Shown here in pieces: positions 1 to 8,355 of a DNA stretch of 64,000 nucleotides. The DNA comes from Geojedonia sp051814705 (lineage in GTDB: Bacteria; Bacteroidota; Bacteroidia; Flavobacteriales; Flavobacteriaceae). The DNA lies in the NCBI GenBank assembly GCA_051814705.1, contig JBPWQW010000002.1, forward strand, positions 319,950 through 383,949, written 5' to 3'. The notes beneath the pieces are model-generated. The model was not told where the DNA came from. It made no database searches and saw only the letters and a program-made list of their open reading frames with translations. Position numbers and translations under genes: made by a program. Each line of letters begins with the position of its first letter. The stretch's first letter is position 1.

Positions 1-310
1 CATAAAACATGAAGATTTTTTTAAGACCCAAAAAGGAGGTGACGAGATCTTGCACATGGTTTTTAACCCTCCTTATGGCGAACGCTTGAATTTGGATATG
101 GAGCAATTTTACGGGCAAATAGGGGATACCCTCAAACAACATTATCCCAATACTAATGCCTGGTTTATCACCTCAAATTTGGAAGCCCTAAAACATGTGG
201 GCTTACGACCCTCACGTAAAATACATTTGTTTAATGCCAAATTGGAAGCCCGTTTGGTAAAGTATGAGATTTATGAAGGGAGCAAGAAGGGGAAGTATAT
301 GAACAAATAG
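1..310 (+). CDS. THUMP-type class I SAM-dependent RNA methyltransferase, C-terminal end (partial)
   Basis: The reading frame is open from the left edge, so only about the last 102 residues are visible and the start lies outside the window. The NPPYGERL stretch is the NPPY-type catalytic motif of N-methylating RNA methyltransferases. The following segment (FYGQIGD, then a WFITSN strand and GLRPSRKI) matches the end of the RlmL/YpsC-like THUMP methyltransferases, which modify the 2-amino group of a guanine in 23S rRNA. The catalytic motif is near the left edge, so the SAM-binding motifs and THUMP domain must lie upstream. The family call is firm. The exact target nucleotide cannot be told from this fragment. 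Confidence 0.8.
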   Translation, partial: IKHEDFFKTQKGGDEILHMVFNPPYGERLNLDMEQFYGQIGDTLKQHYPNTNAWFITSNLEALKHVGLRPSRKIHLFNAKLEARLVKYEIYEGSKKGKYMNK

Positions 311-493
311 TCTTTGCGAGCCTCATGTCATACAGGTAAGCATGACCGTTTTTGATAAGGTTTTTATACTGATTTATAGTTTAATGGTAAACAGTCATTT
401 CTTTTAGAGGCATCCATGTCTCTCAGCATGATCTGTGAAATTCAAAGGCATTGGCATCCCATTTAATTGAATTCCCCAAAATGAGCCATGGCT
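311..493. other. Intergenic, nothing recognised
   Basis: This is a spacer between two convergent genes. I see no convincing hairpin terminator, promoter box or small reading frame here. Confidence 0.5.
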
Positions 494-2029
494 TTAACTT
501 TTGGCATTCATTCGCTTCACTTCAAAAATATCTTTCCTACGATCTCTTAAATTATTGACACTACCAAATTGATTAAGCTCTCGCAACAAATCGATATCCA
601 CATCGGCAATCAAGATCATTTCAGTATTGGTTGTGGCTTCAGCTTTGATGCCATTGGCTGGAAATGAGAAGTCACAAGGGGTCAAGACCATGGACTGAGC
701 AAACTGAATGTCCATATTATTAACTTTTGGCAAGTTGCCCACGCTACCTGCAATGGCTACATAGCATTCGTTTTCAATCGCTCGGGCCTGTGCGCAATGG
801 CGTACTCTTGAGAATCCATTTTGGGTGTCGGTTAAAAAGGGTATAAATAAGATATCCATGCCTTCATCGGCCAACAGACGGCTCAACTCGGGAAACTCGG
901 AATCGTAGCAGATTAAGACCCCTATTTTACCGCAATCGGTATCATAGGTTCTAAGCTCACTACCGCCTTGCATACCCCATACTTTGGCTTCGTCTGGTGT
1001 GACATGAAGCTTTTCGTAACGCTCCTTAGTGCCATCTCTTCGGCATAAATACCCCACATTGTAAAGGAGATCGCCACGCATTTCGGGCATACTTCCAGTT
1101 ATGATATTGATGTTGTATGAAATGGCGAGTTCTGAAAATTTTTGAACGATTCCTTCTGTATGTTTTGCCAGTTCCCGTATAGCCTGTGGCTCAGGCATAT
1201 GATTGTTTTCGGCCATGAGCGGCGCATTGAAAAACTCTGGAAATAGGGCAAAATCACTTCGATATGCCGAAACGGAATCGATAAAATATTCAGCTTGCTG
1301 CATCAATTCGTCCAAATCTTTATACAAACGCATTTGCCATTGAATCAATCCCAAACGAATAATTTTCTTTTTTGTAACCGCTTTTTTATTTGGCTTTTCA
1401 TAGTAAATATTATCCCATTCTAAGAGTACCGCAAATTCATTGGATTCTTTGTCGCCAGCGAGATAGCCTTTAAGCACTTTGGTGGGGTGAAAATCATTTG
1501 AAATTTGAAAATTCAATACCGGATCATGAATTTCTTTGCGTTTCACTTTTTCAATATATTCTTTAGGCGACATGCTGTCTGAATAGATATTGTAATTGGG
1601 TATGCGACCGCCAAATGCAATGCCTTTTAAATTAAGGCGTTCACAGAGTTCTTTGCGATAATCGTATAAACGGCGGCCTAACCTCAAGCCCCTAAATTTT
1701 GATTTTATAAAAATATCAATCCCGTAAAGCACATTACCATCAGCTGTATGAGTGTCAAAGGTATAGTTGCCAGTAATCTGCTCATAAGTATGGTGCTCAT
1801 CAAAATCATTATAATCTAAAATAATGGACAAGGCGCAACCTGCCAATTCACCATTGACTTTGATAATGACTTGCCCTTCAGGGAACTTATCGATCAGGGT
1901 TTTAATGTGCATTTCCCTCCAGTAAGAGTTAGGCATGTTGGTATAGACTTCTATCATGGCCTCCTTAAACTCTTGGTAATCGCTTAAGGTTAAAAATTCT
2001 AATTCAACATTTTCAATATCTTTTATCAT
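494..2029 (-). CDS. Bifunctional GNAT acetyltransferase / carbon-nitrogen hydrolase
   Basis: This is a two-domain cytoplasmic enzyme of 511 residues. Residues about 1-215 are a GNAT N-acetyltransferase domain, with the acetyl-CoA loop KFRGLRLGRR at 111-120. Residues about 225-490 are a nitrilase-superfamily amidohydrolase. The Glu-Lys-Cys triad is visible: E265 in LFPEFF, K340 in YEKLH and C374 in LICYDSEFP. The fusion is a known architecture in Bacteroidota, but its substrate has not been established to my knowledge. A plausible inference is acyl transfer and amide hydrolysis on related amines. It stands alone, downstream of and separate from the DinB-like gene at 2098-2625. The start is the ATG at 2029, just before the conserved N-terminus. 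Confidence 0.88.
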   Translation of the reverse strand: MIKDIENVELEFLTLSDYQEFKEAMIEVYTNMPNSYWREMHIKTLIDKFPEGQVIIKVNGELAGCALSIILDYNDFDEHHTYEQITGNYTFDTHTADGNVLYGIDIFIKSKFRGLRLGRRLYDYRKELCERLNLKGIAFGGRIPNYNIYSDSMSPKEYIEKVKRKEIHDPVLNFQISNDFHPTKVLKGYLAGDKESNEFAVLLEWDNIYYEKPNKKAVTKKKIIRLGLIQWQMRLYKDLDELMQQAEYFIDSVSAYRSDFALFPEFFNAPLMAENNHMPEPQAIRELAKHTEGIVQKFSELAISYNINIITGSMPEMRGDLLYNVGYLCRRDGTKERYEKLHVTPDEAKVWGMQGGSELRTYDTDCGKIGVLICYDSEFPELSRLLADEGMDILFIPFLTDTQNGFSRVRHCAQARAIENECYVAIAGSVGNLPKVNNMDIQFAQSMVLTPCDFSFPANGIKAEATTNTEMILIADVDIDLLRELNQFGSVNNLRDRRKDIFEVKRMNAKS

Positions 2030-2097
2030 AATCTATAGTTTGGGCGTTATTTTTAAACGACTTCAATCTCTTAGACATTAGTCTATAAAATACAAAA

Positions 2098-2625
2098 TCA
2101 GTACTGTTCTAGTAACTGATTGGTATGATGCTCTACATGATAGGACGTCCACATTAAGAGTTCTCGAATGGGCATTTTACCCATTAAAGGATGCGGTAAA
2201 ACAAGATTATCCAAGTGTTTATCGCTCATTTTTTTTGTTTTGTATTGCAGCTTTTTACTTTCGACTTGTAAACGGTTCAATAGGTATTGCTTTTCCTTTA
2301 GTTTTGGAACGCCCATATTGCGAGACGGACCAAATGTGGTGCCTTGAGCAACCGTTTTTAATCGCTCCTGATACCGGTTCACAACCGTATCGTAATCCCT
2401 AACCTCGCGATTGGAGGTGCCAAATTTATAGCGCAGTATAAACTTTGGCAAACTTAAGGCTGTATTGAGCGGTTTTATACTTTGAAGTAAGTGCAAGGTC
2501 ACTTGCCCAGTTGTCCATTTTCCTTCAGGGCCTAGTTCCCACTTTTCATCATCTTGATCTTCTAGCCAATGTATTAGTTTTTGATGCTTTTCATCCAAAA
2601 GTTTGGCTATTAATTTTTTATCCAT
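2098..2625 (-). CDS. DinB-family protein
   Basis: This 175-residue protein has the four-helix DinB/YfiT layout. Its N-terminal helix region ends in a W-x-x-x-Q-V-x-x-H motif (WTTGQVTLHLLQS, His about 45). It closes with HVEHHTNQLLEQY, which supplies the other metal-binding histidines. Members of this superfamily are small metal-binding proteins or thiol transferases, mostly of unknown substrate. The gene stands alone on the minus strand with short spacers on both sides. A second DinB-like protein, of the DUF1572 subgroup, lies at 25598-26152. The superfamily is fairly certain and the function is unknown. Confidence 0.75.
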   Translation of the reverse strand: MDKKLIAKLLDEKHQKLIHWLEDQDDEKWELGPEGKWTTGQVTLHLLQSIKPLNTALSLPKFILRYKFGTSNREVRDYDTVVNRYQERLKTVAQGTTFGPSRNMGVPKLKEKQYLLNRLQVESKKLQYKTKKMSDKHLDNLVLPHPLMGKMPIRELLMWTSYHVEHHTNQLLEQY

Positions 2626-2693
2626 AGAACACTAAATTTTTATGCAAAAGGTAAGAATAAATCCTCAAAAAAGCGAGGAAGGGCCTAGGGTAA

Positions 2694-3431
2694 TTATTCT
2701 TGGGGAGCCACTACTTTATTTTTCTTATAAATTGGAATAAGATAGGAGATATAATAGCCAAATCCTGCGCCAATTCGGCCACTATCGTAAACTTTATTAA
2801 AGCCTGGAACATATAAGTTTGCGAAATTTTCAGGCTCATCTTGTGTGATCATGCCTTTAAGCTGCACGTTAAAACCCATATAAAGATGATTTAAAACTTG
2901 TGCTTTGATTCCGAAAACAAGTTCTACCCAAATGGCAGAAAGACCCTTAAAGTCTTGATTGGGATTGTCGGTAAATTGTTGTTGCCAGTACTGATCGGTA
3001 TTGTAAACAGTAAAACTATCGACAGTTTGACTAAAGGAGCTTAGACCGGTTCTAAATCCGCCATAAATCATATTTTCCATATCCAGCCAATTGGTGTATA
3101 AATTATAATCCACACCAGCCTTAAAATAACTTCCTTTAGCTGTTGTGATCAAATAGTCTGAAGAAGTGGTTTTTTCTTCAATCCCCATTTCTCCGGCCAA
3201 ATACAATTTTTTGGTCAACCTATAATCGCCACTGACTTCAAATCCTTTGTAATCGTCATCTAAAAAAGATTTCACCAGTTTACTGAGATCACCACCCAAT
3301 CGGAGTCCGTAATTTTGCTTGTAGACTGCCGAATCCTTGGCCACTGTGTTGTTTTGTGAAAACGATGTTACAGCGCATAACATCATAATCCATATACTAG
3401 TGGTATAAAATGATGTGTGCTGTGTTTTCAT
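2694..3431 (-). CDS. DUF6048-like outer-membrane beta-barrel protein
   Basis: The protein has 245 residues and a signal peptide (about 1-25, ending AVTSFSQ). It then shows alternating hydrophobic and aromatic strands typical of an 8- to 10-strand outer-membrane barrel, for example YGLRLGGDLSKL, YFKAGVDYNLY and GAGFGYYISYLIP. It resembles the flavobacterial family annotated DUF6048, which sits next to a DUF6452 lipoprotein and an RNA methyltransferase gene as here. Its start codon lies 35 bases inside the upstream DUF6452 gene in another frame, which implies translational coupling. The function is unknown. A structural or lipid-related role in the outer membrane is only a guess. Confidence 0.72.
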   Translation of the reverse strand: MKTQHTSFYTTSIWIMMLCAVTSFSQNNTVAKDSAVYKQNYGLRLGGDLSKLVKSFLDDDYKGFEVSGDYRLTKKLYLAGEMGIEEKTTSSDYLITTAKGSYFKAGVDYNLYTNWLDMENMIYGGFRTGLSSFSQTVDSFTVYNTDQYWQQQFTDNPNQDFKGLSAIWVELVFGIKAQVLNHLYMGFNVQLKGMITQDEPENFANLYVPGFNKVYDSGRIGAGFGYYISYLIPIYKKNKVVAPQE

Positions 3432-3924
3432 TATCTATTGTTGGGTTTATAACTTCGTAACTGAATATCCAATTATTAGGATCGGGTATTAAGGTGTTTT
3501 GGGCAGAGTTGAAAATGCTTTTATAACCACAGGCTCTTGATACATAAACAAACTCAGGAGTGTAACTCACCTCAATAATATCGGTATTGGAAACGGTGGC
3601 GTCGTTAGTATCGGTATCAAAATCGGAATCCCTTTTTAGTGCAAAACGAGAGGTCGTGATTATGCCTTCATTTTGAAATTGTAATGGCAACACAATGGAA
3701 TCTGTTGACGTGCTGGTCACAATGTTTTTTAAGAGATTCCCTTGGTCGTCTACACCGTTTACAGTTAAAAGCCGCACTTGTTTGGTTTGCTCTTGGTCAT
3801 CAACGTTATAAAACCTGATGATGAGATGTGGTGTTGTAGGAGTGGATTCGGCACAGATGTCATCACGCTCACAACTAACTCCAGTCAGGATGATGAGGGA
3901 AACGAATACTATAAATTTCTTCAT
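3397..3924 (-). CDS. DUF6452-like lipoprotein
   Basis: This 175-residue protein has a lipoprotein signal (MKKFIVFVSLIILTGVSC, lipid-attached Cys about 18). The mature part opens with ERDDICAES and contains several beta strands (LIIRFYNV, VRLLTVNGV). It matches the flavobacterial DUF6452 family, whose genes are regularly found between rlmD and a DUF6048 gene. Two further cysteines (about C24 and C132) could form a disulfide in the periplasm. It overlaps the DUF6048 gene at its 3' end by 35 bases, so the two products are probably made together and may act together at the outer membrane. The function is not known. Confidence 0.72.
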   Translation of the reverse strand: MKKFIVFVSLIILTGVSCERDDICAESTPTTPHLIIRFYNVDDQEQTKQVRLLTVNGVDDQGNLLKNIVTSTSTDSIVLPLQFQNEGIITTSRFALKRDSDFDTDTNDATVSNTDIIEVSYTPEFVYVSRACGYKSIFNSAQNTLIPDPNNWIFSYEVINPTIDNENTAHIILYH

Positions 3925-3942
3925 TCAAATTTTAATTATTCA

Positions 3943-3980
3943 GCCACGAATTCACGAATGTTTATTCTTTAATTAGTGGC
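3943..3980 (-). repeat. Imperfect hairpin containing a dispersed GCCACGAATTCACGAA element
   Basis: GCCAC at 3943-3947 pairs with GTGGC at 3976-3980, with AATT and ATT segments pairing inside. The element lies between rlmD and the DUF6452 gene. A close copy, GCTACGAATTTACGAA, is at 25470-25485 upstream of lpdA. It may be a partial terminator or a small dispersed repeat. Confidence 0.4.
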
Positions 3981-3989
3981 ACAATTTTT

Positions 3990-5399
3990 TTAACGACGTT
4001 CCAAAAGTACAACATTTTCCACATGAAATGTTTGTGGAAACATATCCACAGTCTGCACTTTAGTGATTTTATACAGGTCCTTCATCAAAGCCAAATCCCG
4101 AGCCTGTGTAGCGCTATTACAACTTACATACACCACTTTTTTGGGCGCAATATTTAAAATTTGTTGCACGACATCCTTATGCATGCCATCTCTTGGTGGG
4201 TCGGTAATGATCACATCAGGTTGCCCATGTTGTTTTATAAAGGCATCATTAAAGACCTGTTTCATATCTCCAACATAAAAGTCAACGTTGTCGATGGAAT
4301 TTAATTGTGCATTTTCTTTGGCTGCCGTAATGGCGTCTGGAACAGATTCAATACCCACCACTTTTTTGGCCTGTTTGGCCACGAATTGGGCAATGGTTCC
4401 CGTGCCTGTGTACAAATCGTAAACCAGCTCTTCTCCTGTTAAACCAGCAAAATCCCTAGCGATTTTATAAAGTTGGTAAGCCTGTTGCGAATTGGTTTGG
4501 TAAAATGATTTGGCATTGATTTTAAATTTCAAACCTTCCATATCCTCAAAAATATGGTCATGCCCTTTATAACAAATCACCTCTTGGTCATAAATCGTGT
4601 CATTGGCTTTTCCATTAATTATATATTGTAGCGAAGTAATTTGCGGAAAGGTTTTAGCAACAAAATCCAGCAGGAGCTCCCGATTTTTTTGATTTTCCTC
4701 AAAAAACTGAAATACGACCATAATATCGCCTGTTGAAGCTGTTCGGATCATCAAAGTTCTTAAAAAGCCAGATTGATTTCTGGTATTGAAAAACTCCAGA
4801 TGGTTTTCAATAGCAAACGTTTTGATCGCATTGCGAATGGCATTGGATGGGTCTTCCTGTAACCAACAGGTTTTAATGTCCAGAATTTTGTCCCACATGC
4901 CTGGTATATGGAATCCCAGTGCATTTTTATCGCCTAAATCCTGCTCGGAATTGATTTCGTCGTAAGTTAACCAGCGGCTGTCACTAAACGAAAACTCCAT
5001 TTTGTTTCGGTAGAAGTATTGCTTTTCTGAACCTAAAATTGGTGTGATTTCAGGTAATTCCAAATGTCCTATGCGTTTGAGGTTATTGACGACTTCGTTT
5101 TGTTTATATTCCAACTGAAACTTATAGTCCATATCCTGCCATTTACAACCACCGCAGGTGCCAAAATGTTCACATTTAGGCTGGGTACGCTTGTCTGAAT
5201 AGGAATGAAACGCAATCGCCTTACCTTCATAGTAGGCTTTTCGTTTTTTTAAAGTTTGTACATCCACAATATCTCCTGGAACCGTGTTGGATAAAAAAAT
5301 CACCCGTCCATCGGGAGCTTTACCAACCGACTTCCCTTTTGCAGCCGTATCAATGACTTCAATGTTTTTAAAAATTTGTTTTGTATTTCTTCCAGACAT
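3990..5399 (-). CDS. rlmD: 23S rRNA (uracil-C5)-methyltransferase RlmD
   Basis: This RlmD/RumA-type enzyme methylates C5 of a uracil in 23S rRNA using S-adenosylmethionine. The order of parts is a TRAM domain (about 1-65), a [4Fe-4S] cluster motif CEHFGTCGGCKW plus a later Cys in IKTCWLQ, a central domain, then a Rossmann methyltransferase fold (DLYTGTGTIAQF). The catalytic region has TDPPRDGM and the nucleophile Cys in YVSCNSATQARDL. An upstream in-frame ATG at 5420 would add MYYYFCA. I chose the ATG at 5399 because the homologous N-terminus begins near SGRNTKQIF. It is the first gene of the operon with the DUF6452 and DUF6048 genes. RlmD and the related RlmC differ in target, so the exact position of the uracil is inferred. 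Confidence 0.9.
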   Translation of the reverse strand: MSGRNTKQIFKNIEVIDTAAKGKSVGKAPDGRVIFLSNTVPGDIVDVQTLKKRKAYYEGKAIAFHSYSDKRTQPKCEHFGTCGGCKWQDMDYKFQLEYKQNEVVNNLKRIGHLELPEITPILGSEKQYFYRNKMEFSFSDSRWLTYDEINSEQDLGDKNALGFHIPGMWDKILDIKTCWLQEDPSNAIRNAIKTFAIENHLEFFNTRNQSGFLRTLMIRTASTGDIMVVFQFFEENQKNRELLLDFVAKTFPQITSLQYIINGKANDTIYDQEVICYKGHDHIFEDMEGLKFKINAKSFYQTNSQQAYQLYKIARDFAGLTGEELVYDLYTGTGTIAQFVAKQAKKVVGIESVPDAITAAKENAQLNSIDNVDFYVGDMKQVFNDAFIKQHGQPDVIITDPPRDGMHKDVVQQILNIAPKKVVYVSCNSATQARDLALMKDLYKITKVQTVDMFPQTFHVENVVLLERR

Positions 5400-5551
5400 A
5401 GCGCAAAAATAATAATACATTGGATAAATGTCATTTTATTTCTATTAACTTTAAGAGATTTCAATAATCTAGATAGAATTCGCACTTTCGTGGGAACTTA
5501 TTGAACCTTTTACCAATTTTTACGTCCTTATAACAGAAACCAAAACACCTG

Positions 5552-6106
5552 ATGGGCAAATTAGATAGCAATGCAGATGCATTATTAGTAACACAGTATC
5601 GCTCGGGTGATGTTATGGCCTTGCAGAAGTTGGTCAAACGGTGGCATAAACGGTTTTGTGAAAAAGCCTTTTGGATCACAAAAGATGCCGATGCTTCTAA
5701 AGATATTGCTCAAGACAGTTGGAATAGCATCATTTCCAAAATAGACAGTTTAAAGGATCCTGGCAGTTTTCAAAGTTGGGCATTACGGATTGTCTTTACA
5801 AAAGCGATGGACTGGCTTCGCTTAAATCAAAAACATCGCAATGAGCTTATGAGTTACCACAAAAATCTGGAAACTGTAGAAGAAGCACCTAGCGATAATG
5901 AAGCCTTAAAGAAAGCTTTGTTAGTGGCCATCAAGTCGCTCTCCATAGAACAACAAGTCGTTATACAATTATTTTATGTAGAAGACTATACGTTGAACGA
6001 GATGAGCGGTTTATTGGAAACATCGGTTGGAACAGTTAAATCAAGACTGTTTCATGCCAGAGAAAAATTAAAAGAACACTTAAAACATAGACATTATGAA
6101 AACTAA
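5552..6106 (+). CDS. ECF-type RNA polymerase sigma factor
   Basis: This is a 184-residue sigma-70 family protein. Region 2 spans about residues 10-95 (LVKRWHKRFCEKAFWITKD, then DIAQDSWNSIISKI and FQSWALRIVFTKAMDWLR). Region 4 spans about 120-175 (IKSLSIEQQVVIQLFYVEDYTLNEMSGL, then the helix-turn-helix GTVKSRLFHAREKLKEHL). Sigma regions 1 and 3 are absent, as in ECF factors. The gene overlaps the next by 11 bases, so the small membrane protein downstream is likely its partner or regulator. It is divergent from rlmD. No target promoter motif is evident in the window. Confidence 0.88.
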   Translation: MGKLDSNADALLVTQYRSGDVMALQKLVKRWHKRFCEKAFWITKDADASKDIAQDSWNSIISKIDSLKDPGSFQSWALRIVFTKAMDWLRLNQKHRNELMSYHKNLETVEEAPSDNEALKKALLVAIKSLSIEQQVVIQLFYVEDYTLNEMSGLLETSVGTVKSRLFHAREKLKEHLKHRHYEN

Positions 6107-6476
6107 TATGGAAGACATTGACAAATTAATCAAAGAAACTTTAACTCAAGAAGAAGCTAAATTTTACGACGAGCTAGAAGAACAAAACATTTTTCAAATG
6201 GTAATTGGGCTCTTTAAAGGCAAAAATAAATGGATTATTGTGCTCATGAACCTGATGACCTTGGTGTTTTTTGGGCTCTTTATATATTGTGCCATTCAGT
6301 TTTTTAATACCGAAGTCACCAACGAATTAATTACTTGGGGCATAGGTGGTTTTGTCTTTTTGATGGCCGTAAGTATGCTAAAACTGTTTGCTTGGATGCA
6401 AATGGATAAAAATGCTTTATTGCGTGAGATCAAACGTTTGGAGCTGCAAGTCTCCTCGCTATCCATGAAATTGTAA
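6096..6476 (+). CDS. Small two-TM membrane protein coupled to the sigma factor (DUF6768-like)
   Basis: This 126-residue protein has an acidic N-terminus (MEDIDKLIKETLTQEEAKFYDEL), two predicted membrane segments (about 45-67 and 80-100) and a basic C-terminal helix (ALLREIKRLELQV). It resembles the family annotated DUF6768, which occurs beside ECF sigma genes. The start overlaps the sigma stop codon by 11 bases; an alternative ATG is four codons in, at 6108. An anti-sigma or signal-relay role is inferred from position and topology only. There is no zinc-binding HxxxCxxC anti-sigma motif. Confidence 0.65.
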   Translation: MKTNMEDIDKLIKETLTQEEAKFYDELEEQNIFQMVIGLFKGKNKWIIVLMNLMTLVFFGLFIYCAIQFFNTEVTNELITWGIGGFVFLMAVSMLKLFAWMQMDKNALLREIKRLELQVSSLSMKL

Positions 6477-6508
6477 GCGTAACATTTTATTTCGCCACTT
6501 AAATTTAT

Positions 6509-6516
6509 TAATTTTG
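6509..6516 (+). promoter_or_regulatory. Candidate -7 box for rocD
   Basis: TAATTTTG is an exact match to the Bacteroidota -7 consensus TAnnTTTG. I see no good TTG element about 20 bases upstream. It would give a leader of roughly 95 bases that is unusually GC-rich at its 5' end. Confidence 0.5.
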
Positions 6517-6618
6517 CTAGCCCTAGGGGTGATTTCTCTCCCACGCTGAATTTTCGATTCTTCGAAAGAACAAAGGTACAGTAGGAATGGTTATTTTATA
6601 AATTTAAAACAAATTAAA

Positions 6619-7863
6619 ATGGCTGTTTTAGAACAACTAACATCGCAACAAGCGATAGATTTAGAAAACAAGTATGGCGCCCACAATTACCATCCGCTAC
6701 CTGTAGTATTAAGCAGGGGAGAAGGTGTGTATGTATGGGATGTTGAAGGCAAACAATACTACGATTTTTTATCGGCTTATTCAGCGGTAAACCAAGGACA
6801 TTGTCACCCCAAAATTATTGGTGCCATGCTTCAGCAAGCACAAAATTTAACGTTGACCTCACGAGCGTTTTATAATGATGTGCTGGGTAAATACGAAAAA
6901 TTTGTGTGCGAGTATTTCGGCTTTGATAAAGTATTGCCAATGAATACCGGTGCAGAAGCTGTTGAAACGGCTTTGAAACTTTGTAGAAAATGGGCTTATG
7001 AAATCAAAAAAATTGATGAAAATAAAGCTGAAATTGTGGTGTGTAAAAACAATTTTCACGGAAGAACAACAACCATCATTTCGTTTTCTAACGATCCCGT
7101 AGCACGCAAAAATTTTGGACCATATACTGAAGGATTCATCAAAATTGAATACGATAACTTGCAGGCATTAGAAGAGGTTTTAAAAAGCAATCCTAATGTT
7201 GCCGGATTTTTAGTAGAGCCCATTCAAGGGGAAGCAGGCGTTTATGTGCCCAGTGAAGGTTATTTATCAAAAGCCAAAGCCTTATGCGAACAGTATAATG
7301 TATTGTTTATTGCCGATGAAGTCCAAACTGGAATTGCCAGAACAGGAAAACTATTGGCCGTTGATCACGAACAAGTAAAACCTGATATTTTAATTTTAGG
7401 CAAAGCCTTAAGCGGGGGTGCTTACCCTGTAAGTGCTGTTCTCGCTAATGATACCATTATGAAGGTCTTTCAGCCCGGAAACCACGGCAGTACCTTTGGT
7501 GGTAACCCTGTAGCTGCAGCAGTGGCGATTGCTGCTTTAGAGGTGATTAGAGATGAGCAACTTTCAGAAAATGCAAATACTTTAGGAGCGTTGTTCAGAA
7601 GCGAAATAAATAAATATATAGCTAAAAGCAAGATTACCAAGTTAGTAAGGGGAAAAGGCTTGCTCAATGCGATTGTTATTAACGACAGAGAAGATAGTGA
7701 TACCGCTTGGAATATTTGTTTGGCACTTAGAGACAACGGTCTTTTGGCAAAACCAACCCATGGCAATATTATTAGGTTTGCACCGCCATTGGTGATGAAT
7801 CAAGAACAATTACTGGATTGTGTTAGCATCATTACCAAAACACTTGAACAGTTTGAAAAATAA
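6619..7863 (+). CDS. rocD: Ornithine--oxo-acid aminotransferase
   Basis: This PLP-dependent class III aminotransferase has 414 residues, the normal length. It transfers the delta-amino group of ornithine to 2-oxoglutarate, giving glutamate-semialdehyde and glutamate, in arginine/ornithine breakdown and proline synthesis. Visible features are the N-terminal AHNYHPLPVVLSRGEG, the PLP ring-stacking region with FHGRT, the cofactor Asp D233 in IADEVQTG and the Schiff-base lysine K262 in LGKALSGG. It is a single gene with its own promoter box, a structured leader and a downstream hairpin terminator. Related enzymes such as acetylornithine aminotransferase share the fold, but the N-terminal motif and GKALSGGAYPVSAVL favour RocD. 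Confidence 0.93.
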   Translation: MAVLEQLTSQQAIDLENKYGAHNYHPLPVVLSRGEGVYVWDVEGKQYYDFLSAYSAVNQGHCHPKIIGAMLQQAQNLTLTSRAFYNDVLGKYEKFVCEYFGFDKVLPMNTGAEAVETALKLCRKWAYEIKKIDENKAEIVVCKNNFHGRTTTIISFSNDPVARKNFGPYTEGFIKIEYDNLQALEEVLKSNPNVAGFLVEPIQGEAGVYVPSEGYLSKAKALCEQYNVLFIADEVQTGIARTGKLLAVDHEQVKPDILILGKALSGGAYPVSAVLANDTIMKVFQPGNHGSTFGGNPVAAAVAIAALEVIRDEQLSENANTLGALFRSEINKYIAKSKITKLVRGKGLLNAIVINDREDSDTAWNICLALRDNGLLAKPTHGNIIRFAPPLVMNQEQLLDCVSIITKTLEQFEK

Positions 7864-7889
7864 CCTTTAATAAGAAGGAATTAATTTTT

Positions 7890-7930
7890 AGACACCATTG
7901 AATTCATATTTTAATGGTGTCTTTGTTTTT
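7890..7930 (+). terminator. rocD terminator
   Basis: Perfect 10-bp stem AGACACCATT (7890-7899) / AATGGTGTCT (7913-7922), followed by TTGTTTTT. Confidence 0.8.
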
Positions 7931-7944
7931 AAATACCTCGATTT

Positions 7945-8355
7945 TTAAGGGGCCAATACAGTAAAAGGATAAACTCTTATATTTCTTAATACCCAGAAAA
8001 GTATTATGAATACTAGAATTAATTTAATGGTTAAAGGATGATGTAAAATATTATAATATGTTTTATCAAATAATTGATTCATGACATATATTATGGATTG
8101 ATACAGTAACACGATGGCCAGCAACGCAATTAAATAATTATACTTTAAGCCTTCAATTATATTTCCGTGAATAATTTGGTGCATGGCTCTTTGGCTTCCA
8201 CAACCAGGACAATATAATCCTGTTAAGGAATGCAAGGGACATTTTGGAAAGAAATTATTCCCTTCGGGATTCCAAAAAAAATAGAGGGATACTATTCCTA
8301 AAAATAGTATCGCACCAAGTACTATAAGTATTAGTCTGGATTTAGAAATTACCAC
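7945..8355 (-). CDS. DUF2752 domain membrane protein
   Basis: This 136-residue membrane protein has about three hydrophobic segments (about 8-28, 70-92, 108-125). Between the first two lies the DUF2752 signature, cysteine-rich CPLHSLTGLYCPGCGSQRA followed by a His-containing helix (MHQIIHGN). The cysteines suggest metal binding or disulfide chemistry, but no function is established. Its start overlaps the end of the CD225 gene by 14 bases, so the two are translated as a pair. The pairing of DUF2752 with CD225/dispanin proteins recurs in Bacteroidota. Confidence 0.85.
   Translation of the reverse strand: MVISKSRLILIVLGAILFLGIVSLYFFWNPEGNNFFPKCPLHSLTGLYCPGCGSQRAMHQIIHGNIIEGLKYNYLIALLAIVLLYQSIIYVMNQLFDKTYYNILHHPLTIKLILVFIILFWVLRNIRVYPFTVLAP

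Noticed and set aside
5400..5420. Upstream start for rlmD at 5420
   Set aside because: It would add MYYYFCA, which is unlike the family N-terminus; the ATG at 5399 fits.
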